From NCBI GenBank assembly GCA_003551945.1, contig PUNZ01000180.1, positions 1 to 14,303 of the forward strand: a stretch of DNA of 14,303 bases, given 5' to 3'. This document shows positions 1 through 7,138 of this stretch, piece after piece. Position 1 is the stretch's first letter. Every line of letters starts with the position of its first letter. Made by a program: the position numbers and the translations under genes. The notes under the pieces were generated by a model. The model was not told the origin of the DNA. It ran no database searches and saw only the letters and a list, made by a program, of their open reading frames with translations. Source of the DNA: Halovenus sp. Lineage in GTDB: Archaea > Halobacteriota > Halobacteria > Halobacteriales > Haloarculaceae.

Positions 1-1
1 C

Positions 2-121
2 GAAGACCAGTTTATGGTCACTGTACGGTATGAGGGGTGCCGAGTCCGGATTATCGGAAGTCCTATCGAAATCAAAAATGTCAGCGACTTCCTCGCCCGC
101 CACGGCGTCGCTGTTGCGTAA
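2..121 (+). CDS. C-terminal end of an unrecognised protein (partial)
   Basis: An open frame runs in from the left edge of the window and ends at a TAA at 119-121, giving 39 residues that finish in FLARHGVAVA. The reading frame starting at base 1 meets a stop within the first 35 bases. The frame starting at base 2 stays open and looks like haloarchaeal protein, with alternating beta-like stretches (VTVRYEGCRVRIIG) and then a short helix. No family was recognised and the start lies outside the window. It converges on the lipoprotein gene, with 15 bases between the two stop codons. The call as a real gene end rests only on the open frame and the amino-acid composition. Confidence 0.5.
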   Translation, partial: EDQFMVTVRYEGCRVRIIGSPIEIKNVSDFLARHGVAVA

Positions 122-136
122 GTTGGTTCCCCCAGT

Positions 137-1156
137 TTAGATGCTTGTACACTGGTCAGCCTCAGCCATCCGAGCCTCGCCATCATCCAAAGCATCAAAT
201 CCGCGGTCGTAGGCCTCCCACCCGTTTGTCTCATCACCGTCAGCATAGTACTCTGCGGACTCTTTCCAGTGGCTTGCCGCCTCTGCAAACAGCGCAATAC
301 CATCCCGGAATGCCTCCGCTTCGCATCTGGTCGCATCGAGATCCTGCTGTGAGGCCTCCGGGAGGTGCTCAACCTGGATATCAACCGTCGCCACGACTTC
401 ACCAGCCTTCTCGCTTACATCCATCAACTGGTCGCTTGCAAGACCGAGTTGCTCACTCGCGACATCGAAATTATCGTTATCAAGCGCTTCAGCCCCCTGA
501 ATGAGCGGTTCCTCTGCCTCTTCGAACAGGATGAGAAGCTCAGTAAGCTGTCTGAAGGCCGTCACAAACGCTTCGAGTGCGGTAAACAACGCCGACAGCT
601 CTTGCATATCGGTTGCAAGCTCATCATAAGAGACTGACTCGACAGCCGCCCACTTGTCCTCGTCGAGTGCGTCAAAGGCGTCCTGACTGGCTGTAAACTG
701 GGCTTGCGCATCAGCCATTTCTGCCTCCGCCTGTTCGGCTGTACTTACGGCCTCCTCCCAGTTACCCACTTCCATCTGTTCATCGGCTTCATCAAGGTGT
801 GCAAGCAACCCGTCAAGCGTCGTCATCACTGCAGAGAGTTCTTCAAAGAAGGTTAACAACGATTCGAGTTTGTCCGCTTCCGTTCGTTCGGCATCATCGC
901 CTGCTGCTGCCTGTGCATCGTTGACGTGCGTTCGTGCGTGACTGACCGACTCTTCAAGCTCACTCGCATTAACATCCGGCGAGTCGCGAAGAGTAAGTTG
1001 ACCTATCGTCTCATCGAACCAGACTGCTGCCTCCTCGAACTGTGTTCGTGCCGATGCCATCTGACTATCGAAATCGTCATCATCCCCACTGAGGCAGCCT
1101 GTAACTGCCAGTGAGGCACCCACCGCTGTCGTCGAGAGGAACGTTCTTCTTTTCAT
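137..1156 (-). CDS. Tat-exported lipoprotein with acidic helical repeats, function unknown
   Basis: This 339-residue protein starts with a twin-arginine lipoprotein signal. Arginines 3-4 (MKRRTF) are followed by a short hydrophobic stretch and a lipobox ending at Cys21 (AVTGC), then a Gly/Asp-rich linker (SGDDDD). It is therefore probably exported folded and lipid-anchored at the outer face of the membrane. The rest is almost entirely acidic helix rich in Ala, Glu, Asp and Gln. A recurring unit carries an N-W/F-x-x-A core (near GNWEEAV, DNFDVAS and NGWEAYD), which suggests TPR-like or helical-bundle repeats. Besides the lipobox there are only two cysteines, Cys278 and Cys336, which could form a disulfide. 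No enzymatic motif is visible. It could bind a partner protein or cell-envelope component, but that is inference. The ATG at 1156 sits about 26 bases from a TATA-like box, fitting a leaderless transcript. Confidence 0.85.
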   Translation of the reverse strand: MKRRTFLSTTAVGASLAVTGCLSGDDDDFDSQMASARTQFEEAAVWFDETIGQLTLRDSPDVNASELEESVSHARTHVNDAQAAAGDDAERTEADKLESLLTFFEELSAVMTTLDGLLAHLDEADEQMEVGNWEEAVSTAEQAEAEMADAQAQFTASQDAFDALDEDKWAAVESVSYDELATDMQELSALFTALEAFVTAFRQLTELLILFEEAEEPLIQGAEALDNDNFDVASEQLGLASDQLMDVSEKAGEVVATVDIQVEHLPEASQQDLDATRCEAEAFRDGIALFAEAASHWKESAEYYADGDETNGWEAYDRGFDALDDGEARMAEADQCTSI

Positions 1157-1179
1157 ATATAAAAATTAGTACGTGCAAT

Positions 1180-1185
1180 TATATA
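1180..1185 (-). promoter_or_regulatory. TATA-like box for the lipoprotein gene
   Basis: Read on the minus strand this is TATATAA-like, centred about 26 bases upstream of the lipoprotein ATG. That is the spacing expected for an archaeal promoter giving a leaderless mRNA. Several other TATATA runs nearby (about 1155-1162, 1193-1202, 1209-1216) make the exact box uncertain. Confidence 0.5.
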
Positions 1186-1274
1186 CAGATACCATATATA
1201 TTAAGGCAGATATATACGGCTTTTATCGAGTCTGGTCAGTAAAACCGGAAAAAACACATCCCGGGTAACGAGGG

Positions 1275-1284
1275 GAAATAGTAA
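1275..1284 (+). promoter_or_regulatory. Possible TATA-like box for the lut operon
   Basis: GAAATAGTAA is centred about 26 bases before position 1305, so transcription would begin between the two candidate ATGs of the LutC-like gene (1302 and 1311). The match to a TATA box is weak. The AT-rich blocks further upstream (1193-1228) are alternatives that would give a long leader. Confidence 0.3.
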
Positions 1285-1301
1285 CATAGCTAGCGAGTCT
1301 C

Positions 1302-1841
1302 ATGCCGTTTATGACCACTGAACGAGTCGATTCGTTCATTTCGGCTGTGGGGGCCACCGCAACAGTTCACACGAGTACTGTAGACCATTTTATAGAAACA
1401 GTGACTGACGTCATCACTGAACCGGCTATCGGGACGGCGATTGGGCTGGACGGCGTTTCATTGGACAACACACCGGTCGAAACAGATCTGACACCGGCCA
1501 CACTTGCGGAGGCACGAACGGGCGTGACACCCGCAGCGTATGCACTCACAGAGTACGGGTCACTGGCAATTCCAACGGACAGCGATGGGACTGAACTTGT
1601 GAGCCTCTATACCTCTCGCCATGTTGCCGTTCTCCCTGCCAGCCAGATTGTTCCTGATATGAAAGCCGCCTACGAGCGGTTTGCTGATAGCTTCAGTATG
1701 GACAGTGCTCCAGAACAGGATGAAATCCCAACGACACAGGTCTTTGCAACCGGCCCGAGCGCAACCGCTGACATGGGAACGCTCGTCCAAGGCGTCCATG
1801 GTCCGGACGAAGTCCAGATAATTCTGGTGGAGGATCGATGA
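1302..1841 (+). CDS. LutC-like LUD-domain protein (lactate utilisation type)
   Basis: This 179-residue acidic protein consists of one LUD domain, the fold shared by LutC/LldG and the N-terminal half of LutB/LldF. The hallmark is seen near residues 85-120: an ALTEYGSLAIPT stretch (the family's E-T-G-T-type turn), then a strand and a helix (HVAVLPASQIVPDM). In bacteria LutABC/LldEFG oxidises L-lactate to pyruvate, and LutC is a cofactor-poor subunit. The protein is somewhat shorter than typical LutC (about 220-240 residues). Its stop overlaps the start of the next gene (ATGA at 1838-1841), so the two are translationally coupled. A second ATG at 1311 (MTTERVDSF) is an equally good start. The substrate is not certain, since LUD proteins also serve other 2-hydroxy acids. 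Confidence 0.85.
   Translation: MPFMTTERVDSFISAVGATATVHTSTVDHFIETVTDVITEPAIGTAIGLDGVSLDNTPVETDLTPATLAEARTGVTPAAYALTEYGSLAIPTDSDGTELVSLYTSRHVAVLPASQIVPDMKAAYERFADSFSMDSAPEQDEIPTTQVFATGPSATADMGTLVQGVHGPDEVQIILVEDR
1826..1835 (+). promoter_or_regulatory. Shine-Dalgarno site for the LutB-LutA fusion
   Basis: GGTGGAGGAT contains GGAGG at 1829-1833, four bases before the ATG at 1838. It lies inside the 3' end of the LutC-like gene. It supports the overlapping start at 1838 and coupled translation of the two subunits. Confidence 0.7.
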
Positions 1842-4111
1842 GTTCCGAGAAAGACGGCAGGACATCCACGGAACGACGTGAAGCGATGGCCGCTCGCCTG
1901 CAAGCAGTGATGGAACAAGACGGAGAGTCAATTGGCCGCATAACCAGAACCGCCAACCAACTCTCAGCCTATGCCTACGACCAGTTTGACGCCACCGAGC
2001 AGTTGCGAACCGAGGGGCGAACAATCAAGGAAGATGCCATCGAGAAGCTTCCCTCGCTGCTCGACCAGGTACACGAAGCCGTCGAATCCAACGGCGGAAC
2101 GGTCCATCTCGCTTCCTCAGCCGAAGATGCAAACCGAATCATTCGGGAGATTATGGCCGGTGAGGACGCAGAAACGCTTGTCAAAAGCAAGTCAATGACC
2201 ACCGAGGAGTTAGCCGTAAACGAGGCCCTGGAAACGGCAGGCTATGATGTCTTCGAGACTGACCTCGGTGAGTTCGTCATCCAGCTTGCAGACGAAAAGC
2301 CCTCACATCTCATCGGGCCGGCAATGCACAAATCGTCGGACGACATTGCGGAGTTGTTTAACGAGACGTATGGCCTGACGGGCGAAGATGCACTTTCCGG
2401 CAACCCACACGAACTGACGGCGTTTGCACGCGAAAAGGTGGGCGAGCGGATTCGTCAGGCCGATGTTGGAATGACCGGCGCGAATTTCGTCGTTGCAGAG
2501 ACGGGGACGCTCATGCTCGTCACCAACGAAGGGAACGCGCGAAAGACGGCGGTTACTCCCCCGACGCACATCGCCGTTGCAGGTATCGAAAAACTCGTTC
2601 CGTCGATTACCGACCTCCAGCCGTTTACCGAATTGATTGCTCGTGCCGGGACCGGCCAGGACCTCACCTCCTATATCTCGCTGCTGACGCCACCAGTTGA
2701 GACGCCGATTCCAGACTTCGAAGAAAATACGTTACGGCCAGCAACTGACCGGGAGTTCCATCTTATTCTCGTCGATAACGGCCGGATGGCGATGCGTGAG
2801 GATGAGCAGTTGCGCGAAACTCTCTACTGTATCCGGTGTGGCGCTTGTAGCAACTCCTGTGCGAACTTCCAGAAGATGGGCGGGCATGCCTTCGGTGGCA
2901 AAACCTACACCGGCGGCATCGGAACCGGCTGGGAAGCAGGTGTCTATGGAACCGACAGCGCAGCAGACATGGGCGACCTCTGTACCGGCTGTTCGCGGTG
3001 CGTACCGCGCTGTCCCGTCAAGATTGACATCCCATGGATAAACACCGTCGTTCGTGACCGCCTCAACCGTGGCCGCGACCCAGAAACGTTCGACCTACTC
3101 GTCGATGGACTGACCCCGGACGAAGAGCCGACGGGGCTTGACCCACAAAAGCGGCTGTTCGGGAATATCGAGCGGCTAGCCACACTCGGGAGCTATGCAC
3201 CACGCCTGTCGAACGCTGCAATCACTTCACAACCCGGTCGGTGGGTCCTCTCGAAGTTCTTTGGCGTTGACCCGGACCGAACGCTCCCGACACTTGCCAC
3301 GGAGAGCCTCAGAGAGTGGTATGGCGCTCGCGGGCCACAGGTCACCGACCCGGCACGAGATGTGGTCCTTTATCCCGACCTCTATACGGAGTATTTCAAC
3401 CCAGCGCGTGGGAAAGCCGCCGTTGCCGTGCTCGAAGCCCTCAACTGTCGGGTATACATTCCACCAGTCCCCGAAAGCGGTCGTGCGCCACTCTCACAGG
3501 GGATGGTTGAAACAGCCACGGTTCAGGCCGAGGCAGTCAACAGCGCACTGATTTCCCAGCTTGACCGAGGCCGCGATGTGGTCGTTATCGAGCCAAGCGA
3601 CCTGGCCATGTTTCGTGGCGAGTACGAGCGGTTGCTTCCTGCGGCTTCGTTTTCTCGGTTGGCGGAAAACAGCTATGAGATACTGGAGTTCGTGTCCGCG
3701 CTACTCACCGAGGGCGAATCAATCGACGCGCTTGCGATGGCCGGAGAGCCGAGTGCAGTCGGGACGGATCGCGGTGAAGAAAGCACCACCATTGCCTACC
3801 ACAGCCACTGCCAACAACGAACGCTCGGGCTTGAATCACCCACGACGGATGTTCTCACAAAAGCGGGCTACACTGTCCGGACGTCGAGCGTTGAATGTTG
3901 TGGGATGGCCGGAAGCTTTGGCTATAAACAAGAGTATGCAGGAGTGAGTCAGGCAGTCGGTGAACAGCTTGCAGATGACCTCGGAGACGGTGCTGGTGAA
4001 CTCATCGTCGCCAGCGGAACCTCCTGTCAAGAACAACTCGGCTGGCTCTACGACCGGAAGGTGCCACATCCCGTGGAAGTCCTTGCACCAGCATCCACCG
4101 GGAGAATGTGA
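1838..4111 (+). CDS. LutB-LutA fusion: LUD domain, two 4Fe-4S motifs and CCG domains
   Basis: This 757-residue protein joins what are separate LutB (LldF) and LutA (LldE) subunits in bacteria. The LUD domain covers roughly residues 60-300 and shows the ETGTLMLVTNEGNAR signature. Two ferredoxin motifs follow: Cys331-x2-Cys334-x2-Cys337-x3-Cys341 and Cys382-x2-Cys385-x2-Cys388-x3-Cys392, enough for two 4Fe-4S clusters. The C-terminal third is a pair of CCG-type repeats. The second repeat keeps its cysteines (Cys658 in HSHC, Cys687-Cys688 in ECCGMAGSFGY, Cys730 in SGTSC). The first repeat (about 508-600) aligns in shape but has Glu546-Ser547 where the Cys pair is expected and Asp588 in the EPS(C) position. 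With the LutC-like partner it should form a cytoplasmic, probably membrane-associated lactate or 2-hydroxy-acid oxidoreductase feeding the quinone pool. The general family is clear; the substrate is inferred. Confidence 0.9.
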   Translation: MSSEKDGRTSTERREAMAARLQAVMEQDGESIGRITRTANQLSAYAYDQFDATEQLRTEGRTIKEDAIEKLPSLLDQVHEAVESNGGTVHLASSAEDANRIIREIMAGEDAETLVKSKSMTTEELAVNEALETAGYDVFETDLGEFVIQLADEKPSHLIGPAMHKSSDDIAELFNETYGLTGEDALSGNPHELTAFAREKVGERIRQADVGMTGANFVVAETGTLMLVTNEGNARKTAVTPPTHIAVAGIEKLVPSITDLQPFTELIARAGTGQDLTSYISLLTPPVETPIPDFEENTLRPATDREFHLILVDNGRMAMREDEQLRETLYCIRCGACSNSCANFQKMGGHAFGGKTYTGGIGTGWEAGVYGTDSAADMGDLCTGCSRCVPRCPVKIDIPWINTVVRDRLNRGRDPETFDLLVDGLTPDEEPTGLDPQKRLFGNIERLATLGSYAPRLSNAAITSQPGRWVLSKFFGVDPDRTLPTLATESLREWYGARGPQVTDPARDVVLYPDLYTEYFNPARGKAAVAVLEALNCRVYIPPVPESGRAPLSQGMVETATVQAEAVNSALISQLDRGRDVVVIEPSDLAMFRGEYERLLPAASFSRLAENSYEILEFVSALLTEGESIDALAMAGEPSAVGTDRGEESTTIAYHSHCQQRTLGLESPTTDVLTKAGYTVRTSSVECCGMAGSFGYKQEYAGVSQAVGEQLADDLGDGAGELIVASGTSCQEQLGWLYDRKVPHPVEVLAPASTGRM

Positions 4112-4213
4112 CGTCGCTGAGAAAGGGCTGCTTACTAGTTAGGGCCTGTTTGGGTTGGTCACCCTTACTGGTAGTCTAGCGAAGCGATACGCCCACCGCT
4201 CAGACAGAATGTA

Positions 4214-5143
4214 ATGGCACAAGTTGTAGATGGAGCCGACCAAACGCTCGATGCCGCAGAAGCACACACAGATGACGACGTCGAGGATGCAGCGTATGCG
4301 ATAACAGACCTTCAGGACGCGTCAGGAGCGATTGCAGAGCGAACAGACGAGATTGCTCTGATGTCCCAAGAGCAGTCTGAGGGGATGAGTCAAGTTAGAA
4401 ACGAAGTCACCGACATGAGCGCTGCAGTCGAAGAGATTGCGGCGTCTGCCGAAGAGGTTGCAAGCGAAGGGCAGCAAGTAAACCAGCTCGCAATCGATGG
4501 ACGGGAAGCGACACGCGACACCCACGCGGCGATGTCCCGAATCAAAGAATCATCGTCGGAGGTTGACGAACGTGTCTCCAAGGTCGAACAGCGCGTCGAT
4601 GAAATCGAGGATATGGTGAGTGTAATCAACGATATCGCCGACCAGACGAATCTGCTGGCGCTAAATGCCTCCATCGAAGCGGCACGGGCTGGGGATGCCG
4701 GAGCAGGGTTCGCCGTCGTAGCCGAGGAAATCAAGTCGCTCGCTGAGAAATCCCAGCGCCGAGCCAACGATATTGAATCACTCGTTGATGGGATTCAACA
4801 CGATACCTCAATGGCCGTTGAAGGGCTCGAAAGTAACCAGACAGCCGTCGAAAACGGTGTGGAAGAGGTCGATGAGTCGTTGGCAAACTTCGAGGATATC
4901 AGTAGTTCAGTCGACGAATTAAACACCGGCATTGCCGAGGTCGCCCGAGCGACTGACGAGCAGGCAGCCAGCACAGAGGAGATGACGGCAATGGTCGAAC
5001 AGACCTCTGCCAATGCAATTGAAATTAGCGACGAAACCGACGGAATCAGCGCCGCTGTCGAGGAACAGACCGCAATGATTAGCGAAGTGACGCTCGGATT
5101 CCAGACGCTATTGACGGAGGACGAAGATGCCCCAAGCCGGTAG
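4214..5143 (+). CDS. Soluble methyl-accepting chemotaxis transducer without a sensor domain
   Basis: This 309-residue protein is essentially only the cytoplasmic signalling coiled coil of a halobacterial transducer (Htr). The highly conserved hairpin tip lies at about residues 140-185 (DIADQTNLLALNASIEAAR, then GFAVVAEEIKSLAEKS). This tip binds CheA and CheW. Glu-rich helices on both sides (EEIAASAEEVA; ASTEEMTAMVEQ) hold likely methylation sites. No transmembrane segment, HAMP, PAS, GAF or other input domain is present. Only about 35-45 residues precede the coiled coil. The frame upstream of the ATG meets a TAG at 4172-4174, so a missed sensor domain in the same frame is excluded. The protein should sit in cytoplasmic chemoreceptor arrays and may take its input from a partner protein. 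It overlaps the downstream cheW by 17 bases. Confidence 0.88.
   Translation: MAQVVDGADQTLDAAEAHTDDDVEDAAYAITDLQDASGAIAERTDEIALMSQEQSEGMSQVRNEVTDMSAAVEEIAASAEEVASEGQQVNQLAIDGREATRDTHAAMSRIKESSSEVDERVSKVEQRVDEIEDMVSVINDIADQTNLLALNASIEAARAGDAGAGFAVVAEEIKSLAEKSQRRANDIESLVDGIQHDTSMAVEGLESNQTAVENGVEEVDESLANFEDISSSVDELNTGIAEVARATDEQAASTEEMTAMVEQTSANAIEISDETDGISAAVEEQTAMISEVTLGFQTLLTEDEDAPSR
5116..5120 (+). promoter_or_regulatory. Shine-Dalgarno site for cheW
   Basis: GGAGG lies six bases before the ATG at 5127 and inside the transducer gene. It supports the overlapping start chosen for the CheW-like gene and points to coupled translation. Confidence 0.7.
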
Positions 5144-5549
5144 TCAGCTGCTGGAATTTCGACTCGGTTCGGACAGCTACTGCGTGGATATCGACTGTAT
5201 CGATGAAATCGTCAACCGGAGCGAGATTCGCTCGTTACCGAATACACCGCCGCACGTCACGGGTATCACTGACCTGCGCGGAACGATGACGACTGTCATC
5301 GACCCCGCGGCCCTATTGGGTCTTGAGAAAAGTGTTGACCAGCGCCGGATTATCGTGCTTGACGGAAGTACACAAGCAGATGAGAGCAGCTCAGTCGGCT
5401 GGTTAGTCGATGACGTTACACAGGTGTTCGAGGTCGCTGATGGTGACATTGAACAAGCCGCATTGGGTGCCGATGACACCGTCACCGAACTGATTTCCCG
5501 AGATGACGAGTTTGTCATCAAGCTCTCGCCCGCCGCGATGGCGGTATAA
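5127..5549 (+). CDS. cheW: CheW-type chemotaxis adaptor
   Basis: This 140-residue protein is a single CheW domain. It opens with a beta strand (LLEFRLGSDSYCVDI), followed by the I-D-E-I-V and P-x-x-P stretch (LPNTPPHVTGITDLRG) and the V-I-D-P-A strand that typify the family. Later strands include VGWLVDDVTQVFEV and FVIKLSPAAM. CheW couples transducers to the kinase CheA in chemosensory arrays. The gene overlaps the transducer gene by 17 bases, so this adaptor probably serves that transducer. No cheA, cheY, cheB or cheR lies in the window, so the pair is an outlying copy. CheW-like domains also occur in other signalling proteins, but the length and context fit a stand-alone adaptor. It converges on the protease gene, leaving only five bases between stop codons. 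Confidence 0.9.
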   Translation: MPQAGSQLLEFRLGSDSYCVDIDCIDEIVNRSEIRSLPNTPPHVTGITDLRGTMTTVIDPAALLGLEKSVDQRRIIVLDGSTQADESSSVGWLVDDVTQVFEVADGDIEQAALGADDTVTELISRDDEFVIKLSPAAMAV

Positions 5550-5554
5550 TCGCG

Positions 5555-6874
5555 TTACTTGTCAGCAACTGCGCTTACAGTATCAAGCGCGTTGATTCGA
5601 CCGGCTCCGAAGTCGGAATCACTCCGTCCAGTTACGGATTCTGCGCCCTGTTTAACAGCGTTTTCAACCTGATTCGCGTTCATCTCTGGGTCCAAACTGC
5701 GCACGAGCGCAACTAGTCCTGCAACCTGCGGTGCAGCCATCGACGTGCCAGAGAGGAACTCGTATCCAGGAATTTCGACGCTTGATTCTTGGTCAGTTGG
5801 ATACGTCGAGAGGACGCCATTGAACGGGAACGGGATATCTCCCTCTTGCCCTTCTTCACCCAACGTTCGCTCTACGGTCTCATACCAGCCGCCAGGCGCA
5901 GCAACGTCAATATCACTCGTGCCGAAGTTTGAGTAAAATGAACGCGTATCCGCTGGGGAAGTTGCACTGACCGTAATGACCGCCGGAACGCTGTTTGGCA
6001 GGGTAAAACCGCCACCCTGTTGCAGGTTCCCTTCATCGTTACCGGCTGACCCAGTAATCACCGTTCCCCGTTGGGTAGCACTCTGAAAGACCGTCTGTAC
6101 CTCGGCACGAAGTTGGTTCAGTGCGGCTTCCGGTTCCTGGACATCTGGAATACCGAGACTGAAGTTTGCCACGTCCGCACCGATTTCCGCCGCATAATCA
6201 ATCCCAGCGAGGATATCACCGAACGCCGCCCCACCATCTTCCGGAAAGACACGGATTGGAATGAGTTCGGCGCCCGGTGCGGTCCCGACAACACTCGTAG
6301 CACCCGTTGCTGCGGCAGTTCCAGCGACGTGCGTTCCGTGTCCGTCCGGGTCATCTGGTCCGAACTCAGGGACGTCGTCATCAAGCACAAACGCTGCGCC
6401 GAGGCCTTCATTGACGTTCGCAAGGTCCGGATGGTTGAGGTCGATACCAGTATCCACGATGGCAATCCGTGCGCCCTCGCCTGTGGTAACCTCGTGGGCT
6501 TTTGAGACCTGCTGAATATCCTTATCCCACTGGAGGTCACGGAGCGCTGGTTCCTCACCGAGCGCCTCGGGTTCACTGTCCACCTCCGGTTGGCGCAGTT
6601 CGAACATGACATCGCGGTGTGCTGCAGCGACGGACGGAACTGATTCGAGGTCTGCAGCTGAATCTGCTGGACCAGTTACGACAAGTACCTCGCCGTCTGC
6701 TAATTCGTGCCGCACAGTGTAATCGTTCTCTTCAATCCGGTCTACCGCACCGTTTCCGGTAACTCGGACAATATACTGTCTTTCACCGGATGATGCGGAT
6801 GCGAAGCCGCTAAATGCAAGTGTTGCTCCCGCGGCACTGATTCCTCCCAATAGTGTGCGTCTTGTTAGCTTCAT
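5555..6874 (-). CDS. Secreted subtilisin-family (S8) serine protease, halolysin-like
   Basis: This 439-residue protein begins with a Tat signal (Arg5-Arg6 in KLTRRTLLGG, a hydrophobic core, then an AFSGFASAS cleavage region), so it is exported folded. Residues about 33-93 resemble the I9 inhibitor propeptide (RQYIVRVTG to HRDVMFEL). The peptidase domain has the full catalytic set: Asp141 (VDTGIDLNHP), His179 (DGHGTHVAGT), the oxyanion-hole Asn279 (GSAGND) and Ser378 (SGTSMAAPQVAGL). It ends shortly after the catalytic domain, without the C-terminal extension known from classical halolysins, so it is a short form. It probably degrades extracellular protein after self-cleavage. An in-frame ATG at 6902-6904 would add ten residues (MVPDNKVLDT). 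I prefer 6874 because the Tat signal is complete from there and the intervening bases form an inverted repeat. The start choice is uncertain; the function is not. Confidence 0.92.
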   Translation of the reverse strand: MKLTRRTLLGGISAAGATLAFSGFASASSGERQYIVRVTGNGAVDRIEENDYTVRHELADGEVLVVTGPADSAADLESVPSVAAAHRDVMFELRQPEVDSEPEALGEEPALRDLQWDKDIQQVSKAHEVTTGEGARIAIVDTGIDLNHPDLANVNEGLGAAFVLDDDVPEFGPDDPDGHGTHVAGTAAATGATSVVGTAPGAELIPIRVFPEDGGAAFGDILAGIDYAAEIGADVANFSLGIPDVQEPEAALNQLRAEVQTVFQSATQRGTVITGSAGNDEGNLQQGGGFTLPNSVPAVITVSATSPADTRSFYSNFGTSDIDVAAPGGWYETVERTLGEEGQEGDIPFPFNGVLSTYPTDQESSVEIPGYEFLSGTSMAAPQVAGLVALVRSLDPEMNANQVENAVKQGAESVTGRSDSDFGAGRINALDTVSAVADK

Positions 6875-6882
6875 TGTATCGA

Positions 6883-6901
6883 GTACCTTGTTGTCAGGTA
6901 C
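6883..6901. repeat. Inverted repeat before the protease start
   Basis: GTACCT at 6883-6888 and AGGTAC at 6896-6901 form a perfect 6-base inverted repeat around seven bases. It lies between the two candidate ATGs of the protease gene. It would be a hairpin in the mRNA leader, or a protein-binding site at the expected transcription start. Confidence 0.4.
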
Positions 6902-6920
6902 CATTGTCCCTGTAGGAAGA

Positions 6921-6935
6921 ATATGTAATAACTAT
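6921..6935 (-). promoter_or_regulatory. TATA-like region for the protease gene
   Basis: On the minus strand the sequence reads ATAGTTATTACATAT, an AT-rich stretch in otherwise mixed sequence. Depending on which part acts as the box, transcription would start at about 6899-6904. That gives either a leader of about 25 bases before the ATG at 6874 or a leaderless start at 6904. Confidence 0.4.
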
Positions 6936-7109
6936 CACGGAAATATGTTGCTCACACACGATACTGATGAGAGATTGTGGTACCGCTACTGCAGAGAGCG
7001 TTGTCTCAAAACAGAGCGACATAGTCAGCCATAGAGGCGAGACACCACCGTCTGAGAGATTCTGACCACATGGTCGTGTGTGGTACGGAGTTCCAAGGGA
7101 GGGGGAACA

Positions 7110-7117
7110 TACAAATT
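7110..7117 (+). promoter_or_regulatory. TATA-like box for the AI-2E family gene
   Basis: TACAAATT is centred 25-26 bases before the GTG at 7139, the spacing of a haloarchaeal leaderless promoter. The match to a consensus TATA box is modest. Two short inverted repeats (7065-7084 and 7090-7108) lie just upstream. Confidence 0.35.
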
Positions 7118-7138
7118 CCAAACCGATAAACTGTCGAT

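Noticed and set aside
37..504. A 155-codon plus-strand frame across the left edge
   Set aside because: It is Pro/Arg/His-rich, unlike the acidic proteins of this organism. It overlaps the lipoprotein gene, which has a full signal peptide and promoter.
4112..4213. Possible terminator or small RNA between the Lut fusion and the transducer
   Set aside because: Only 4-base stems (GGGT...ACCC) and no T-run were found. No convincing promoter element or terminator is visible.
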